From a virus: DNA of 49,517 bases. Under the pieces are notes generated by a model. That model worked only from the letters and a program-made list of their open reading frames with translations, searched no databases and was not told the origin of the DNA. Where the stretch lies: the IMG/VR virus record IMGVR_UViG_3300017763_000026, positions 1 to 49,517 of that record; one strand, written 5' to 3'. Both the position numbers and the translations under genes were made by a program. Below are positions 34,476 to 41,936 of the stretch, in pieces; the stretch's first letter is position 1; each line of letters begins with the position of its first letter.

Positions 34476-34504
34476 TTTACATTTGACTTGAAATGTGGTA
34501 TAAT
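34476..34504 (+). promoter_or_regulatory. T4-early-type promoter for DNA polymerase (leaderless geometry)
   Basis: CGTTTACA, 17-bp spacer, GTGGTATAAT. The gp43 ATG at 34512 is 7 nt after the -10 box and no Shine-Dalgarno site fits between them. Confidence 0.9.
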
Positions 34505-34511
34505 ATACATA

Positions 34512-37052
34512 ATGACAAATTTTTACACTAATGTGACTCGCTATGGAAATACTCTGCTTTATCGTGGCATCGAAAACGGTAAACGAGTTTCTAAGCGAAT
34601 AAAATACAAACCTAGACTTTACGTTACTACGAATCGACCTACAGATTGGCAAGCTCTTAATGGCCAGCCAGTTGGCGAACTAGAATTCGAATCTATGCGT
34701 GATGCTAAAGAATGGATTAATGAAAAGAAACATATTGCTGGAATTGATATCCATGGACAGATACGATATGTGTCAGCCTTTATCAATGACGAATTCCCTG
34801 GCAAAATCGAATTTGATCGTAATCAGATCAACGTAACAACAATTGATATCGAGGTACAATCCGATGACGGGTTTCCTGAGCCTGATATGGCGTCGTATCC
34901 TATCACTGCAATTTGTCTTAAAAACAATATTGATAATACTTATTATGTTTGGGGTTGTGGAGACTACGATGTAGAAAAGACTCTTATGAAAACACACAGA
35001 GTCGTATACAAAAAGTTCGAAAACGAATCTTTACTTCTACATGATTTTCTTGCTCATTGGTCTCAACCATCAAATACTCCCGACGTCTTAACTGGCTGGA
35101 ATGTTCGATTCTTTGATTTACCTTATATTGTAAATCGTATCAAAAGAATTATTGGTGAAGAACAAATATACAAGCTTTCTCCATGGGGAAGTTCTCTTAA
35201 ATCTCATGCTTTCCAAGACGATAGACCTAGTTCTAAGTTTGGTCGTGAACAAGCTGGTTATAAGATACAAGGTATATCTGTTATTGATTACCTAGAGCTC
35301 TTTCAAAAGTTTGGCTACTCATACGGTCCACAAGAAACATACAAACTCGATCATATTGCTCATGTCGTACTTGGCGAAAAGAAACTATCGTACGATGAGT
35401 ATAATGATCTATTCTCTTTATACAAATACAACTATCAAAAGTTTATTGATTACAATATCAAAGACGTTGAACTTGTCGATCGATTGGAAGATAAACTTGG
35501 GCTAATTACTCTTGCTGTAACTATGGCTTATCAAGCTGGAGTTAACTACACTGATACATTTGGTACTACGGCTATTTGGGATAGTATCATATACAGAAAT
35601 TTAAATGACAAAAAAATTGCTATTCCTTTTGCTGAAGATAAGCACAAAACAATGTATCCAGGCGGCTATGTAAAAGATCCCCATGTTGGAATGCATGAAT
35701 GGGTTACTAGCTTTGATTTGAATTCTCTATATCCTTCAATTATTATGCAGTACAATATGTCTCCTGAGACTATTGCTAACGGTATAACCGAACAAGTTGA
35801 TGTTGAAGGACTACTAGCGGATAATAAACCGGTGCGTACAAAAGACATGGCTCTTGCCGCAAACGGCCAGTATTTCAGAACTGATAAAAAAGGTATTCTA
35901 CCTGAGATTATCGATGAAATGTATACAGAACGTGTTGGCATTAAGAATGCTATGATTCAAGCTCAACAACAATTACAACTTATAGATAAAAATGATAAAC
36001 AAGAACTATACAAAATCGAAAGGGATATTGCCATCAATGAAAATCGACAAATGGCAATTAAAATTCTCCTTAACTCTCTTTATGGTGCTCTCGGCAATCG
36101 TTATTTTCGATTCTTCGATCAAAGAATCGCAGAAGCGATTACTCTTACCGGACAGCTTACCATACGATGGGCCGAATACGCCCTCAATGATTATCTTAAC
36201 GGAGTGCTTAAACCAGAAAAATACAAAGACTATGTACTTGCAATCGACACAGATTCGCTGTATGTGGGCTTAGGCGATCTTGTTAATAAAGTCAATCCAT
36301 CTGATCCTACTAGTTTCTTAGACAAAGCTGCATCAGAAATGCTTGAGCCAGTACTAGCTCAGTCTTATGATAGGCTATATACTAAACTTGGTGGTATCGA
36401 TAATCGCATGGTCATGAAACGTGAAGCAATTGCTGATCGTGGTATATGGACAGCCAAGAAAAGATATATCCTTAATGTGCATGATAACGAAGGTGTAAGA
36501 TACAAAGAACCAAAGCTTAAAATCATGGGCATTGAAGCTATCAAATCTTCTACGCCAGCTCCATGTCGTGATGCTCTCAAACAGATATTCAAAGTTATTA
36601 TTTCTTCGAATGAGGTAAATACACAAGAAGCCATCGATCAATTCAAAGGCTATTTCAAAACGCTCGGTCCAGATGAAATTGCTTTTCCACGTGGAGTTAC
36701 TAAAGTTAAGCAATTCAAAGATTCAGAAAACCTGTACAAAAAAGGTACTCCTATACATGTTCGCGGTAGTTTACTATACAATCATATGTTATCAAACTTA
36801 TCGTTACAAAAGAAGTATGAAAAAATCAAGAATGGAGAAAAGATTAAGTTTATCTATCTCCGTACTCCAAATCCAATTCATGAGAATGTTATCTCGTTTC
36901 CGACGTATCTGCCTGATGAATTTGGTTTACATAAATATATTGACTTTGATACTCAATTTCAAAAGACGTTCCTCGATCCAATTGAGCCGATCTTGGATGC
37001 AATAGGCTGGTCTTCAGAAGAAAGATCTACTTTAGATGAATTTTTTGCATAA
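34512..37052 (+). CDS. 43: DNA polymerase gp43 (family B)
   Basis: Replicative polymerase with 3'-5' exonuclease. I start at ATG 34512 ([19 protein letters not shown]) because the promoter -10 box overlaps any longer form. Exonuclease D112/E114 in IDIEVQS; polymerase motif [11 protein letters not shown] (D402), motif [14 protein letters not shown], motif C IDTDS (D579, D581). 846 aa against 898 in T4. No intein or intron, and no split as seen in some myoviruses. Works with gp45 and gp44/62. Confidence 0.97.
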   Translation: MTNFYTNVTRYGNTLLYRGIENGKRVSKRIKYKPRLYVTTNRPTDWQALNGQPVGELEFESMRDAKEWINEKKHIAGIDIHGQIRYVSAFINDEFPGKIEFDRNQINVTTIDIEVQSDDGFPEPDMASYPITAICLKNNIDNTYYVWGCGDYDVEKTLMKTHRVVYKKFENESLLLHDFLAHWSQPSNTPDVLTGWNVRFFDLPYIVNRIKRIIGEEQIYKLSPWGSSLKSHAFQDDRPSSKFGREQAGYKIQGISVIDYLELFQKFGYSYGPQETYKLDHIAHVVLGEKKLSYDEYNDLFSLYKYNYQKFIDYNIKDVELVDRLEDKLGLITLAVTMAYQAGVNYTDTFGTTAIWDSIIYRNLNDKKIAIPFAEDKHKTMYPGGYVKDPHVGMHEWVTSFDLNSLYPSIIMQYNMSPETIANGITEQVDVEGLLADNKPVRTKDMALAANGQYFRTDKKGILPEIIDEMYTERVGIKNAMIQAQQQLQLIDKNDKQELYKIERDIAINENRQMAIKILLNSLYGALGNRYFRFFDQRIAEAITLTGQLTIRWAEYALNDYLNGVLKPEKYKDYVLAIDTDSLYVGLGDLVNKVNPSDPTSFLDKAASEMLEPVLAQSYDRLYTKLGGIDNRMVMKREAIADRGIWTAKKRYILNVHDNEGVRYKEPKLKIMGIEAIKSSTPAPCRDALKQIFKVIISSNEVNTQEAIDQFKGYFKTLGPDEIAFPRGVTKVKQFKDSENLYKKGTPIHVRGSLLYNHMLSNLSLQKKYEKIKNGEKIKFIYLRTPNPIHENVISFPTYLPDEFGLHKYIDFDTQFQKTFLDPIEPILDAIGWSSEERSTLDEFFA

Positions 37053-37057
37053 AAACG

Positions 37058-37086
37058 TTTACATTTGGCTCAAACTATGGTATAAT
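37058..37086 (+). promoter_or_regulatory. T4-early-type promoter (leaderless geometry)
   Basis: CGTTTACA, 17-bp spacer, ATGGTATAAT, beginning 6 nt after the polymerase stop. The ATG at 37094 lies 7 nt after the -10 box. Confidence 0.9.
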
Positions 37087-37093
37087 ATACAAT

Positions 37094-37390
37094 ATGAAAA
37101 TTAAAAAAGAAATCAAACTCGTCAGACTATCGTCTGGTGAAGAAATTATAGCTAATGTGGAAACATATGAAGATCATGTTAAGCTATACGACGGTATCGT
37201 CATGATCCCAGCTGGTGAAGGCAAGATCGGCTTTATGCCGTGGATGCCTTATACAAAAGCTGCAGATGGTCTGCTTATTAATAATAGATGGATTCTATTT
37301 GTAATTGACCCAGTTGGAGATATGATCGATCAATTTAAACAGGCAATAAGTCCAATTGACTTAAGCCAATCAAAAGGAATCATAAAGTAA
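37094..37390 (+). CDS. Small Sm-like-fold candidate protein (98 aa), paralogue of 22191 gene
   Basis: Shares the pattern IKLVRLSSGEEIIANVE, GKIGFMPWMPYTK and IDPVGDMIDQFKQA with the protein at 22191, so the window holds two diverged copies. The short strand-rich architecture recalls Sm/Hfq-like barrels; this is a fold guess. It is the first gene after a leaderless early promoter and overlaps the MazG-like gene (TAATG). Role unknown. Confidence 0.75.
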   Translation: MKIKKEIKLVRLSSGEEIIANVETYEDHVKLYDGIVMIPAGEGKIGFMPWMPYTKAADGLLINNRWILFVIDPVGDMIDQFKQAISPIDLSQSKGIIK

Positions 37391-37794
37391 TGAGTATGAA
37401 CTGGCCACAAGATATCACAGAAATGCAAACCAAATATGGTACGCGTGAATGGGTAGCGGCAAACAAAGATAAACTAATTCAGTTTCTAAATTTTAGAGCT
37501 GATTTTCTACAAGAAGAATTGGATGAAACTAAAAGAGCGATTTTAGCTGAAGATGCTGAAGAAATCGTTGATGGTCTTATCGATCTTTGTGTAGTAGCAA
37601 TCGGTACTCTCGATGCATTTGGCGTCGACGCTCATAAAGCTTGGAATGAAGTTTTAGTAGCAAACATGGATAAATCAGTTGGTGTAAAAGAGTCTAGGCC
37701 TAATCCACTTGGACTACCAGATCTTGTCAAAGGAGAAGACTGGGAACCACCATCTCATAAAGGTAATTATGGCGATCTCCCTAACAATTTTTGA
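37390..37794 (+). CDS. MazG-like / PRA-PH-like NTP pyrophosphohydrolase
   Basis: All-alpha NTP-PPase fold: FRADFLQEELDETKRAI and AEEIVDGLIDLCVVAIGTLDAFG supply the acidic metal-binding pattern (EExxE, ExxD). The tail PDLVKGEDWEPPSHKGN is typical of phage versions. Likely cleaves non-canonical or regulatory nucleotides; MazG-type genes are widespread in marine phages. Because this phage also has a dCMP hydroxymethylase, a dCTPase-like house-cleaning role is possible but unproven. It overlaps the following gene by 26 nt. Confidence 0.82.
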   Translation: MSMNWPQDITEMQTKYGTREWVAANKDKLIQFLNFRADFLQEELDETKRAILAEDAEEIVDGLIDLCVVAIGTLDAFGVDAHKAWNEVLVANMDKSVGVKESRPNPLGLPDLVKGEDWEPPSHKGNYGDLPNNF

Positions 37795-38686
37795 TAGTAT
37801 ATATGACAATACAACGATTAAAAGGATGGACTATGAATCGTTTGAAGAGTTCGAATCAGTACTCTATAGACTCGCAGAATCCACCAAATATCGTACAAAG
37901 TCTGAAGCACCTCTTATTAGTCCTGCTATATATCTGCCTGATACTACTCGGGCTAACGATAATGTGGTTGCTTGGGGCGGGTTTGGTATTCTCGATATTG
38001 ATAACTTTAGCGGTGATATAAAAGATATTGAATCTAAATATGAAAGATATAAATATATTTGTTACTCTACTGCAAGTTCTAGTTTACACGAGCCTCGTTT
38101 TAGGCTGGTATTTCCTTTAACAAATAATGTTAATAAGGACAATATTAAACATTTCTGGTTTGCTTTAAATAAAGAAATCGGCGATATAGCAGATGCTCAA
38201 ACAAAAGATTTAAGTCGTATGTATTATATACCAGCAAAGTATAAAGATTCATTTAACTTTATATTTACGCATGATGGTGATATTATGGATCCCAATGAAT
38301 TGATGTCAAAACACAAATATGTTCTACCTGAAGAAAGCTTTTATGAAAGACTTCCGAAAGCTATTCAAGAAGGATTACGAAAGCATAGAGAAAATTCTCT
38401 AAATAACAAATCATATTCATGGACAGGATATAAAGACTGTCCTTTTGTCAACAAACGACAAATAGAAGAATACAAAGTTTTAAACGATGGTTGGTATTAC
38501 AAGCTTTATCAGATAATGGTATCTGTTGCTGGTAATGCTGTAAGCAAAGGTTATCCTATAACAGCAAAAGAAGTTGAATTTATAATTCGAGATCTTGATG
38601 CTGATTGTGGCAATTGGTATCTTAAAAGACCAATCGATAAAGAAGCTGAAAGAGCTATTGAATTTGTTTTTAGGAAAAATATATAA
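37769..38686 (+). CDS. Primase-polymerase-like protein (AEP superfamily candidate)
   Basis: 305 aa from ATG 37769, chosen because AAAGG precedes it. AEP-type motifs are visible: hydrophobic-D76-x-D78 in GILDIDNF, S105-x-H107 in SSSLHEPRFRLVF, and D147 in KDLSRMYYIPA, which would be the third acidic residue. The C-terminal ~100 residues are helical, like a primase C-terminal domain. If correct it is a PrimPol-type enzyme beside the replication genes. The assignment comes from motif reading, not an alignment. Confidence 0.6.
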   Translation: MAISLTIFDSIYDNTTIKRMDYESFEEFESVLYRLAESTKYRTKSEAPLISPAIYLPDTTRANDNVVAWGGFGILDIDNFSGDIKDIESKYERYKYICYSTASSSLHEPRFRLVFPLTNNVNKDNIKHFWFALNKEIGDIADAQTKDLSRMYYIPAKYKDSFNFIFTHDGDIMDPNELMSKHKYVLPEESFYERLPKAIQEGLRKHRENSLNNKSYSWTGYKDCPFVNKRQIEEYKVLNDGWYYKLYQIMVSVAGNAVSKGYPITAKEVEFIIRDLDADCGNWYLKRPIDKEAERAIEFVFRKNI

Positions 38687-38688
38687 AT

Positions 38689-38764
38689 GGGGCTGTAGCT
38701 CAGTTGGGAGAGCGTTCGGTTTGCATCCGAAAGGTCGTGGGTTCGATTCCCTCCAGCTCCACCA
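38689..38764 (+). tRNA. tRNA-Ala (UGC)
   Basis: Cloverleaf with encoded CCA. Acceptor GGGGCTG/CAGCTCC includes G3-U70, the identity pair for alanyl-tRNA synthetase. D stem GCTC/GAGC, anticodon loop TTTGCAT (UGC), anticodon stem TTCGG/CCGAA. The T stem GTGGG/CCCTC has one T-T mismatch. It begins 2 nt after the upstream stop codon, so it must be processed from an mRNA-type transcript. Confidence 0.95.
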
Positions 38765-38780
38765 TATAAAGGAGAATATT

Positions 38781-39308
38781 ATGAAATTACCTAACTCATC
38801 ATCTAAATGGTATTTGCCAATGCATTTTACTATTTGGGTATTTTTAATTGGATTTATTTTTTGGTCTGAATATGCTTATGGCTATGACGAAAATAATGAT
38901 AGGTTTTGCCTAGCTCAAAATATTTATTTTGAATCTGGTAATCAACCTTATGCTGGTAAAATGGCTGTAGCTCATGTAACTCTAAATAGAGTTGAAGACT
39001 TACAGTTTCCAGAAACTATATGTGAAGTAGTATATCAAACAAAATCATATTACACTTCATGGAAAGGAGAACAAGTTCCTAATAGAGGAATGTGTCAATT
39101 CAGTTGGTATTGTGATGGCAAATCAGATGAACCAAAAGATTCTAAAACATGGATAGAATCTATTCGAATTGCTGATATTGCTTTAAACAATAATCAGAAT
39201 GATATTACTGAAGGTTCCCTTTGGTATCATGCGACATATATAACCCCGTATTGGGCAGATCATTTAACAGAAGTAATAACAATCGAAGATCATCGATTTT
39301 ACAAATAG
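38781..39308 (+). CDS. SleB-type cell-wall hydrolase with N-terminal membrane anchor (putative endolysin)
   Basis: I start at ATG 38781 after AAAGGAG; a longer frame would run through the tRNA. Residues about 13-30 are hydrophobic (FTIWVFLIGFIFW), then a Hydrolase_2 domain: CLAQNIYFESGNQPYAGK with catalytic Glu51, VAHVTLNRV, and GMCQFSWYCDG. The family cleaves peptidoglycan glycan strands. A single N-terminal segment without a clear cleavage site suggests a signal-anchor-release type endolysin exported by the host. 175 aa. Confidence 0.85.
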   Translation: MKLPNSSSKWYLPMHFTIWVFLIGFIFWSEYAYGYDENNDRFCLAQNIYFESGNQPYAGKMAVAHVTLNRVEDLQFPETICEVVYQTKSYYTSWKGEQVPNRGMCQFSWYCDGKSDEPKDSKTWIESIRIADIALNNNQNDITEGSLWYHATYITPYWADHLTEVITIEDHRFYK

Positions 39309-39317
39309 GAGGAAACT

Positions 39318-39512
39318 ATGACATTTGGAGAATATCATACTTATGAAAAAGGTAATAGACAAGCAATCGTTATGAAAAATGAAGAAGGCTTTTATGTTAA
39401 TCTCTTTGAAGAAAATAAGTTAATAGAAACAAGACAAGTGTATAATCATTCAGAACAGTATGCTGAAAATGTAGCAGAAAACTGGGTAGAACAAATACTA
39501 TTAACTGGATAA
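39318..39512 (+). CDS. Hypothetical 64-aa protein
   Basis: AGGAGG lies just upstream of the ATG, so it is almost certainly translated. The product has two beta-prone halves (QAIVMKNEEGFYVNLFE) and a helical end. No known domain; similar small proteins occur in T4-like phages. The stop overlaps the next ATG (TAATG). Confidence 0.65.
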   Translation: MTFGEYHTYEKGNRQAIVMKNEEGFYVNLFEENKLIETRQVYNHSEQYAENVAENWVEQILLTG

Positions 39513-39937
39513 TGGATTTTACACTTGATGAAATAAACCCCATAAGGCTTCATGATAGAGCCTTAGAGGAAGCTAAAAAAATTAGAACAAATATATCATT
39601 TAAAGATAGTGGTAGAAGTTGGGAAGATTTACTTAGGCAAACTCGAAGAGGGCACGCAGCAGAATTATATCTTATAGATATATTAGGATATGATGATGAT
39701 GAACGAGAATACAAAGACGTAATCGATCCAGATGGAAATTATGTTGAAGTTAAAGTAACTAACTCAATAGATAATATACCATTTATGATCGAAAAATTTA
39801 CTAATATAAAGTTAAATCAAACGTGGATGGATTGGCCAGATCATCTCATTATTTTTATTAACCCTATTGACTCATCAGAATATACTTACAATAGTAGATG
39901 GCAATGGACAGATAATACGTGGAGAAGACATGTATAG
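39512..39937 (+). CDS. PD-(D/E)xK-like nuclease candidate (141 aa)
   Basis: A possible restriction-endonuclease fold: E51 in GHAAELYLID, D72 in VIDPDG and E79-V-K81 in YVEVKVT have the order and spacing of a PD-(D/E)xK active site. The N-terminal GRSWEDLLRQTRRG helix precedes it. It sits next to an SNase, suggesting a small nuclease pair for host DNA breakdown. Fold assignment is by eye only. Confidence 0.55.
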   Translation: MDFTLDEINPIRLHDRALEEAKKIRTNISFKDSGRSWEDLLRQTRRGHAAELYLIDILGYDDDEREYKDVIDPDGNYVEVKVTNSIDNIPFMIEKFTNIKLNQTWMDWPDHLIIFINPIDSSEYTYNSRWQWTDNTWRRHV

Positions 39938-40349
39938 ATATAAAGTAGAGGTTACAAGAATCGTAGACGGCGATACAGTTGATGTAGATGTTGATTTAGG
40001 ATTTGGAATGATCTATAAAAAACAAAGAGTAAGAATGATGGGCATAGATACTCCGGAATCAAGAACAAGAGACTTAGAAGAAAAGTTCTATGGTAAAGCG
40101 AGTAAAGCACATCTTGTTTCTAAACTAGAAGGTAAAGAAGTTCAATTAGTATCTCATGACAAAGGTAAATTTGGTAGAATACTCGGTGAACTTTTTATTG
40201 ATGATAACCCGATAAGCGTGAATCAGCAAATGATTGATGAGTATCATGCAGTTCCTTACCTTGGACAGTCAAAAGACGATACTGAACAAGGACATTTATG
40301 GAATCGAGCAATATTAAATGAGCAAGGTATTACTTACATTGCAGACTAA
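39930..40349 (+). CDS. Staphylococcal-nuclease-like (thermonuclease) protein
   Basis: 139 aa from ATG 39930, preceded by GGAG and overlapping the previous gene by 8 nt. Typical SNase pattern: VEVTRIVDGDTVDVDVDLGF, then RVRMMGIDTPESR (catalytic Arg and Glu) and GKFGRILGELF. No signal peptide, so it would act in the host cytoplasm. Common in marine myoviruses and may help nucleotide scavenging. Confidence 0.9.
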   Translation: MYRYKVEVTRIVDGDTVDVDVDLGFGMIYKKQRVRMMGIDTPESRTRDLEEKFYGKASKAHLVSKLEGKEVQLVSHDKGKFGRILGELFIDDNPISVNQQMIDEYHAVPYLGQSKDDTEQGHLWNRAILNEQGITYIAD

Positions 40350-40367
40350 AATAATTGAAAATAATCG

Positions 40368-40396
40368 TTTACATTTCAATGAAACTATGGTATAAT
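40368..40396 (+). promoter_or_regulatory. T4-early-type promoter for the base-modification block (leaderless geometry)
   Basis: CGTTTACA, 17-bp spacer, ATGGTATAAT. The ATG at 40404 follows the -10 box by 7 nt. It leads the DUF1599-type gene, dCMP hydroxymethylase and dCMP deaminase. Confidence 0.9.
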
Positions 40397-40403
40397 ATAT
40401 AAT

Positions 40404-40739
40404 ATGAAAGAAAGTTTAAAAGTATTACAAGAATGTGCAGAAATGCAAACTAAAAAATCTCAAGACTATCAAAGTCATGAATCAACTGTTCTACAAGCAA
40501 TGCATTACCGTAGAGGTATTGATACTATTCATGATATCTTAATCGGTAAGATGCAAAGAGCAACATCGATAATTGAATCAGGTAATGAACCTAATTATGA
40601 ATCGTTAGAAGATACTTACAAAGATATGGTTAACTATGCAAGTTTTGCAGTATCATATATTCGTGGTAAGATGGAAGGACAAGATCCTGATCGTGATATG
40701 TTTAACAAAAGGAAAATTGATGTATCAGAACACGACTAA
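40404..40739 (+). CDS. DUF1599 / Nmad1-like nucleotide-modification-associated protein
   Basis: Helical 111-aa protein with the pattern AEMQTKKSQDYQ, then ILIGKMQRATSII and LEDTYKDMVNYASFAVSYIRGK, as in DUF1599 (nucleotide modification associated domain 1). Those domains are linked to hypermodified phage bases. It shares a transcript with, and overlaps by 20 nt, the dCMP hydroxymethylase gene, which supports that role. Biochemical activity unknown. Confidence 0.7.
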   Translation: MKESLKVLQECAEMQTKKSQDYQSHESTVLQAMHYRRGIDTIHDILIGKMQRATSIIESGNEPNYESLEDTYKDMVNYASFAVSYIRGKMEGQDPDRDMFNKRKIDVSEHD

Positions 40740-41403
40740 AGATATTGCAGAAATCTTTGTAAATGCTCTTGAAAATGAAGAGTTTACAACAGATAAAACT
40801 GGTTGTAAAACAATTGAAATAATTGGTGCCAATTTCTTAGCAGATAAACCAGCAATATTCGGTAAACCTAATACAGATTATATCGATAGAGAAATTGATT
40901 GGTATGAATCTGAGTCAACAAATATAAATGATATATATGCTGGAGAAAGAGAACCTCCTGCAGCTTGGGTTGGATCAGCTGACCCTCATGGTAATATCAA
41001 TTCCAATTATGGCAAACTTATTTATTCAGAACAATATCATAATCAATATGAATCTGTACTTCAAGAACTAAATGAAAATCCAGATTCTCGTAGAGCATCG
41101 ATGATATATCAAAGACCGTCTATATGGACTGAATATTATCAAGGTGGTAAATCAGATTTTATTTGTACGAATGCAGTAACTTATTATATTCGTAATAGTC
41201 AAGTCGATGCAGTTGTTCAAATGAGATCTAATGATGTAGTATTTGGATATCGCAATGATTTTGCTTGGCAAGAATATGTATTAAATTGTTTAACTAGTGA
41301 TATAAACAAAGAACTATATCATGGAACATTACGGGCCGGAAATATATTCTGGCAAGTACAAAATTTACATGTATATGAAAGACATTTTGATTTGGTGAAA
41401 TAA
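40720..41403 (+). CDS. 42: dCMP hydroxymethylase (T4 gp42 homologue)
   Basis: Thymidylate-synthase-fold enzyme converting dCMP to 5-hydroxymethyl-dCMP. It matches T4 gp42 closely: DKTGCKTIEIIGANFLAD, INSNYG, ENPDSRRASMIY and SNDVVFGYRND. Catalytic C149 lies in FICTN, and D180 replaces the Asn that thymidylate synthases use to select dUMP, so dCMP is the expected substrate. ATG 40720 follows AAAGGA. 227 aa against 246 in T4. It implies that this phage puts hydroxymethylcytosine in its DNA. Confidence 0.92.
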   Translation: MYQNTTKDIAEIFVNALENEEFTTDKTGCKTIEIIGANFLADKPAIFGKPNTDYIDREIDWYESESTNINDIYAGEREPPAAWVGSADPHGNINSNYGKLIYSEQYHNQYESVLQELNENPDSRRASMIYQRPSIWTEYYQGGKSDFICTNAVTYYIRNSQVDAVVQMRSNDVVFGYRNDFAWQEYVLNCLTSDINKELYHGTLRAGNIFWQVQNLHVYERHFDLVK

Positions 41404-41850
41404 ATGGATAAGTGGGATAGTAGATATTTAGGATTAGCAAAAGAAGTTTCAACATGGTCAAAAGATCCTAGCACTCAAGTTGGTGCTATAGCAGTATCAG
41501 ATTATGGTGGAGTCATTGCTCAAGGCTATAATGGTTTTCCTAGAGGTATCGAAGATAACGAATTTAGATTAGCTGATAAAGAATCAAAGTATAAGTATGT
41601 AGTACATGCTGAAATGAATTGTATCTATAACGCAGCATATCAAGGATCTAGTTTAATAGGTTCTACTATGTATGTTTATGGATTACCAGTATGCAATGAA
41701 TGTGCTAAAGGAATAATTCAAGCTGGTATACTCAGAGTAGTATCTCCGAAGATATCAGATCCAAGTGTAGTTCCAATTAAATGGAAGCAATCATTATATA
41801 CTACACTTGAATTGTTTGAAGAAACAGGAATTGAGTACGATTTTGTTTAA
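41404..41850 (+). CDS. cd: dCMP deaminase
   Basis: Zinc-dependent deaminase of dCMP to dUMP. Zinc site: H68-A-E70 in YVVHAEMNC and PVCNEC (C97, C100). It starts directly after the hydroxymethylase stop, so the two enzymes sharing the dCMP pool are co-expressed; together they balance hydroxymethyl-dCMP against dTMP supply. 148 aa, somewhat shorter than T4 Cd (193 aa) because it lacks the T4 insert. Confidence 0.92.
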   Translation: MDKWDSRYLGLAKEVSTWSKDPSTQVGAIAVSDYGGVIAQGYNGFPRGIEDNEFRLADKESKYKYVVHAEMNCIYNAAYQGSSLIGSTMYVYGLPVCNECAKGIIQAGILRVVSPKISDPSVVPIKWKQSLYTTLELFEETGIEYDFV

Positions 41851-41851
41851 T

Positions 41852-41859
41852 TATAAATA
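41852..41859 (+). promoter_or_regulatory. T4-type late promoter (TATAAATA) for inositol-phosphate synthase
   Basis: Exact TATAAATA right after the dCMP deaminase stop. Predicted start about 41865, inside the 5' strand of the leader stem. Confidence 0.82.
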
Positions 41860-41862
41860 TAT

Positions 41863-41907
41863 TATAGAGTGAGCTACTCTGGCCTCCAGCCAAATCTACT
41901 CACTATA
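41863..41907 (+). promoter_or_regulatory. Structured 5' leader of inositol-phosphate synthase gene
   Basis: TATAG-AG-TGAG (41863-41873) pairs with CTCA-CTATA (41899-41907) around an inner TGGC-CTCCA-GCCA hairpin (41880-41892). An alternative AGAGT/ACTCT stem competes. It could protect the mRNA end or be a regulatory RNA; the AAAGGAGG ribosome-binding site lies free downstream. Confidence 0.55.
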
Positions 41908-41936
41908 ATAAACTGATATAAAAGGAGGAAAAACTT

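Noticed and set aside
38595-38780. Extended start of the SleB lysin running through the tRNA-Ala
   Set aside because: The upstream part is in the wrong frame of the primase-like gene and the tRNA; ATG 38781 has AAAGGAG and gives the membrane anchor at the N-terminus.
40720-41403. Thymidylate synthase
   Set aside because: Asp180 stands where thymidylate synthases have the dUMP-selecting Asn, and the N-terminal half follows T4 gp42.
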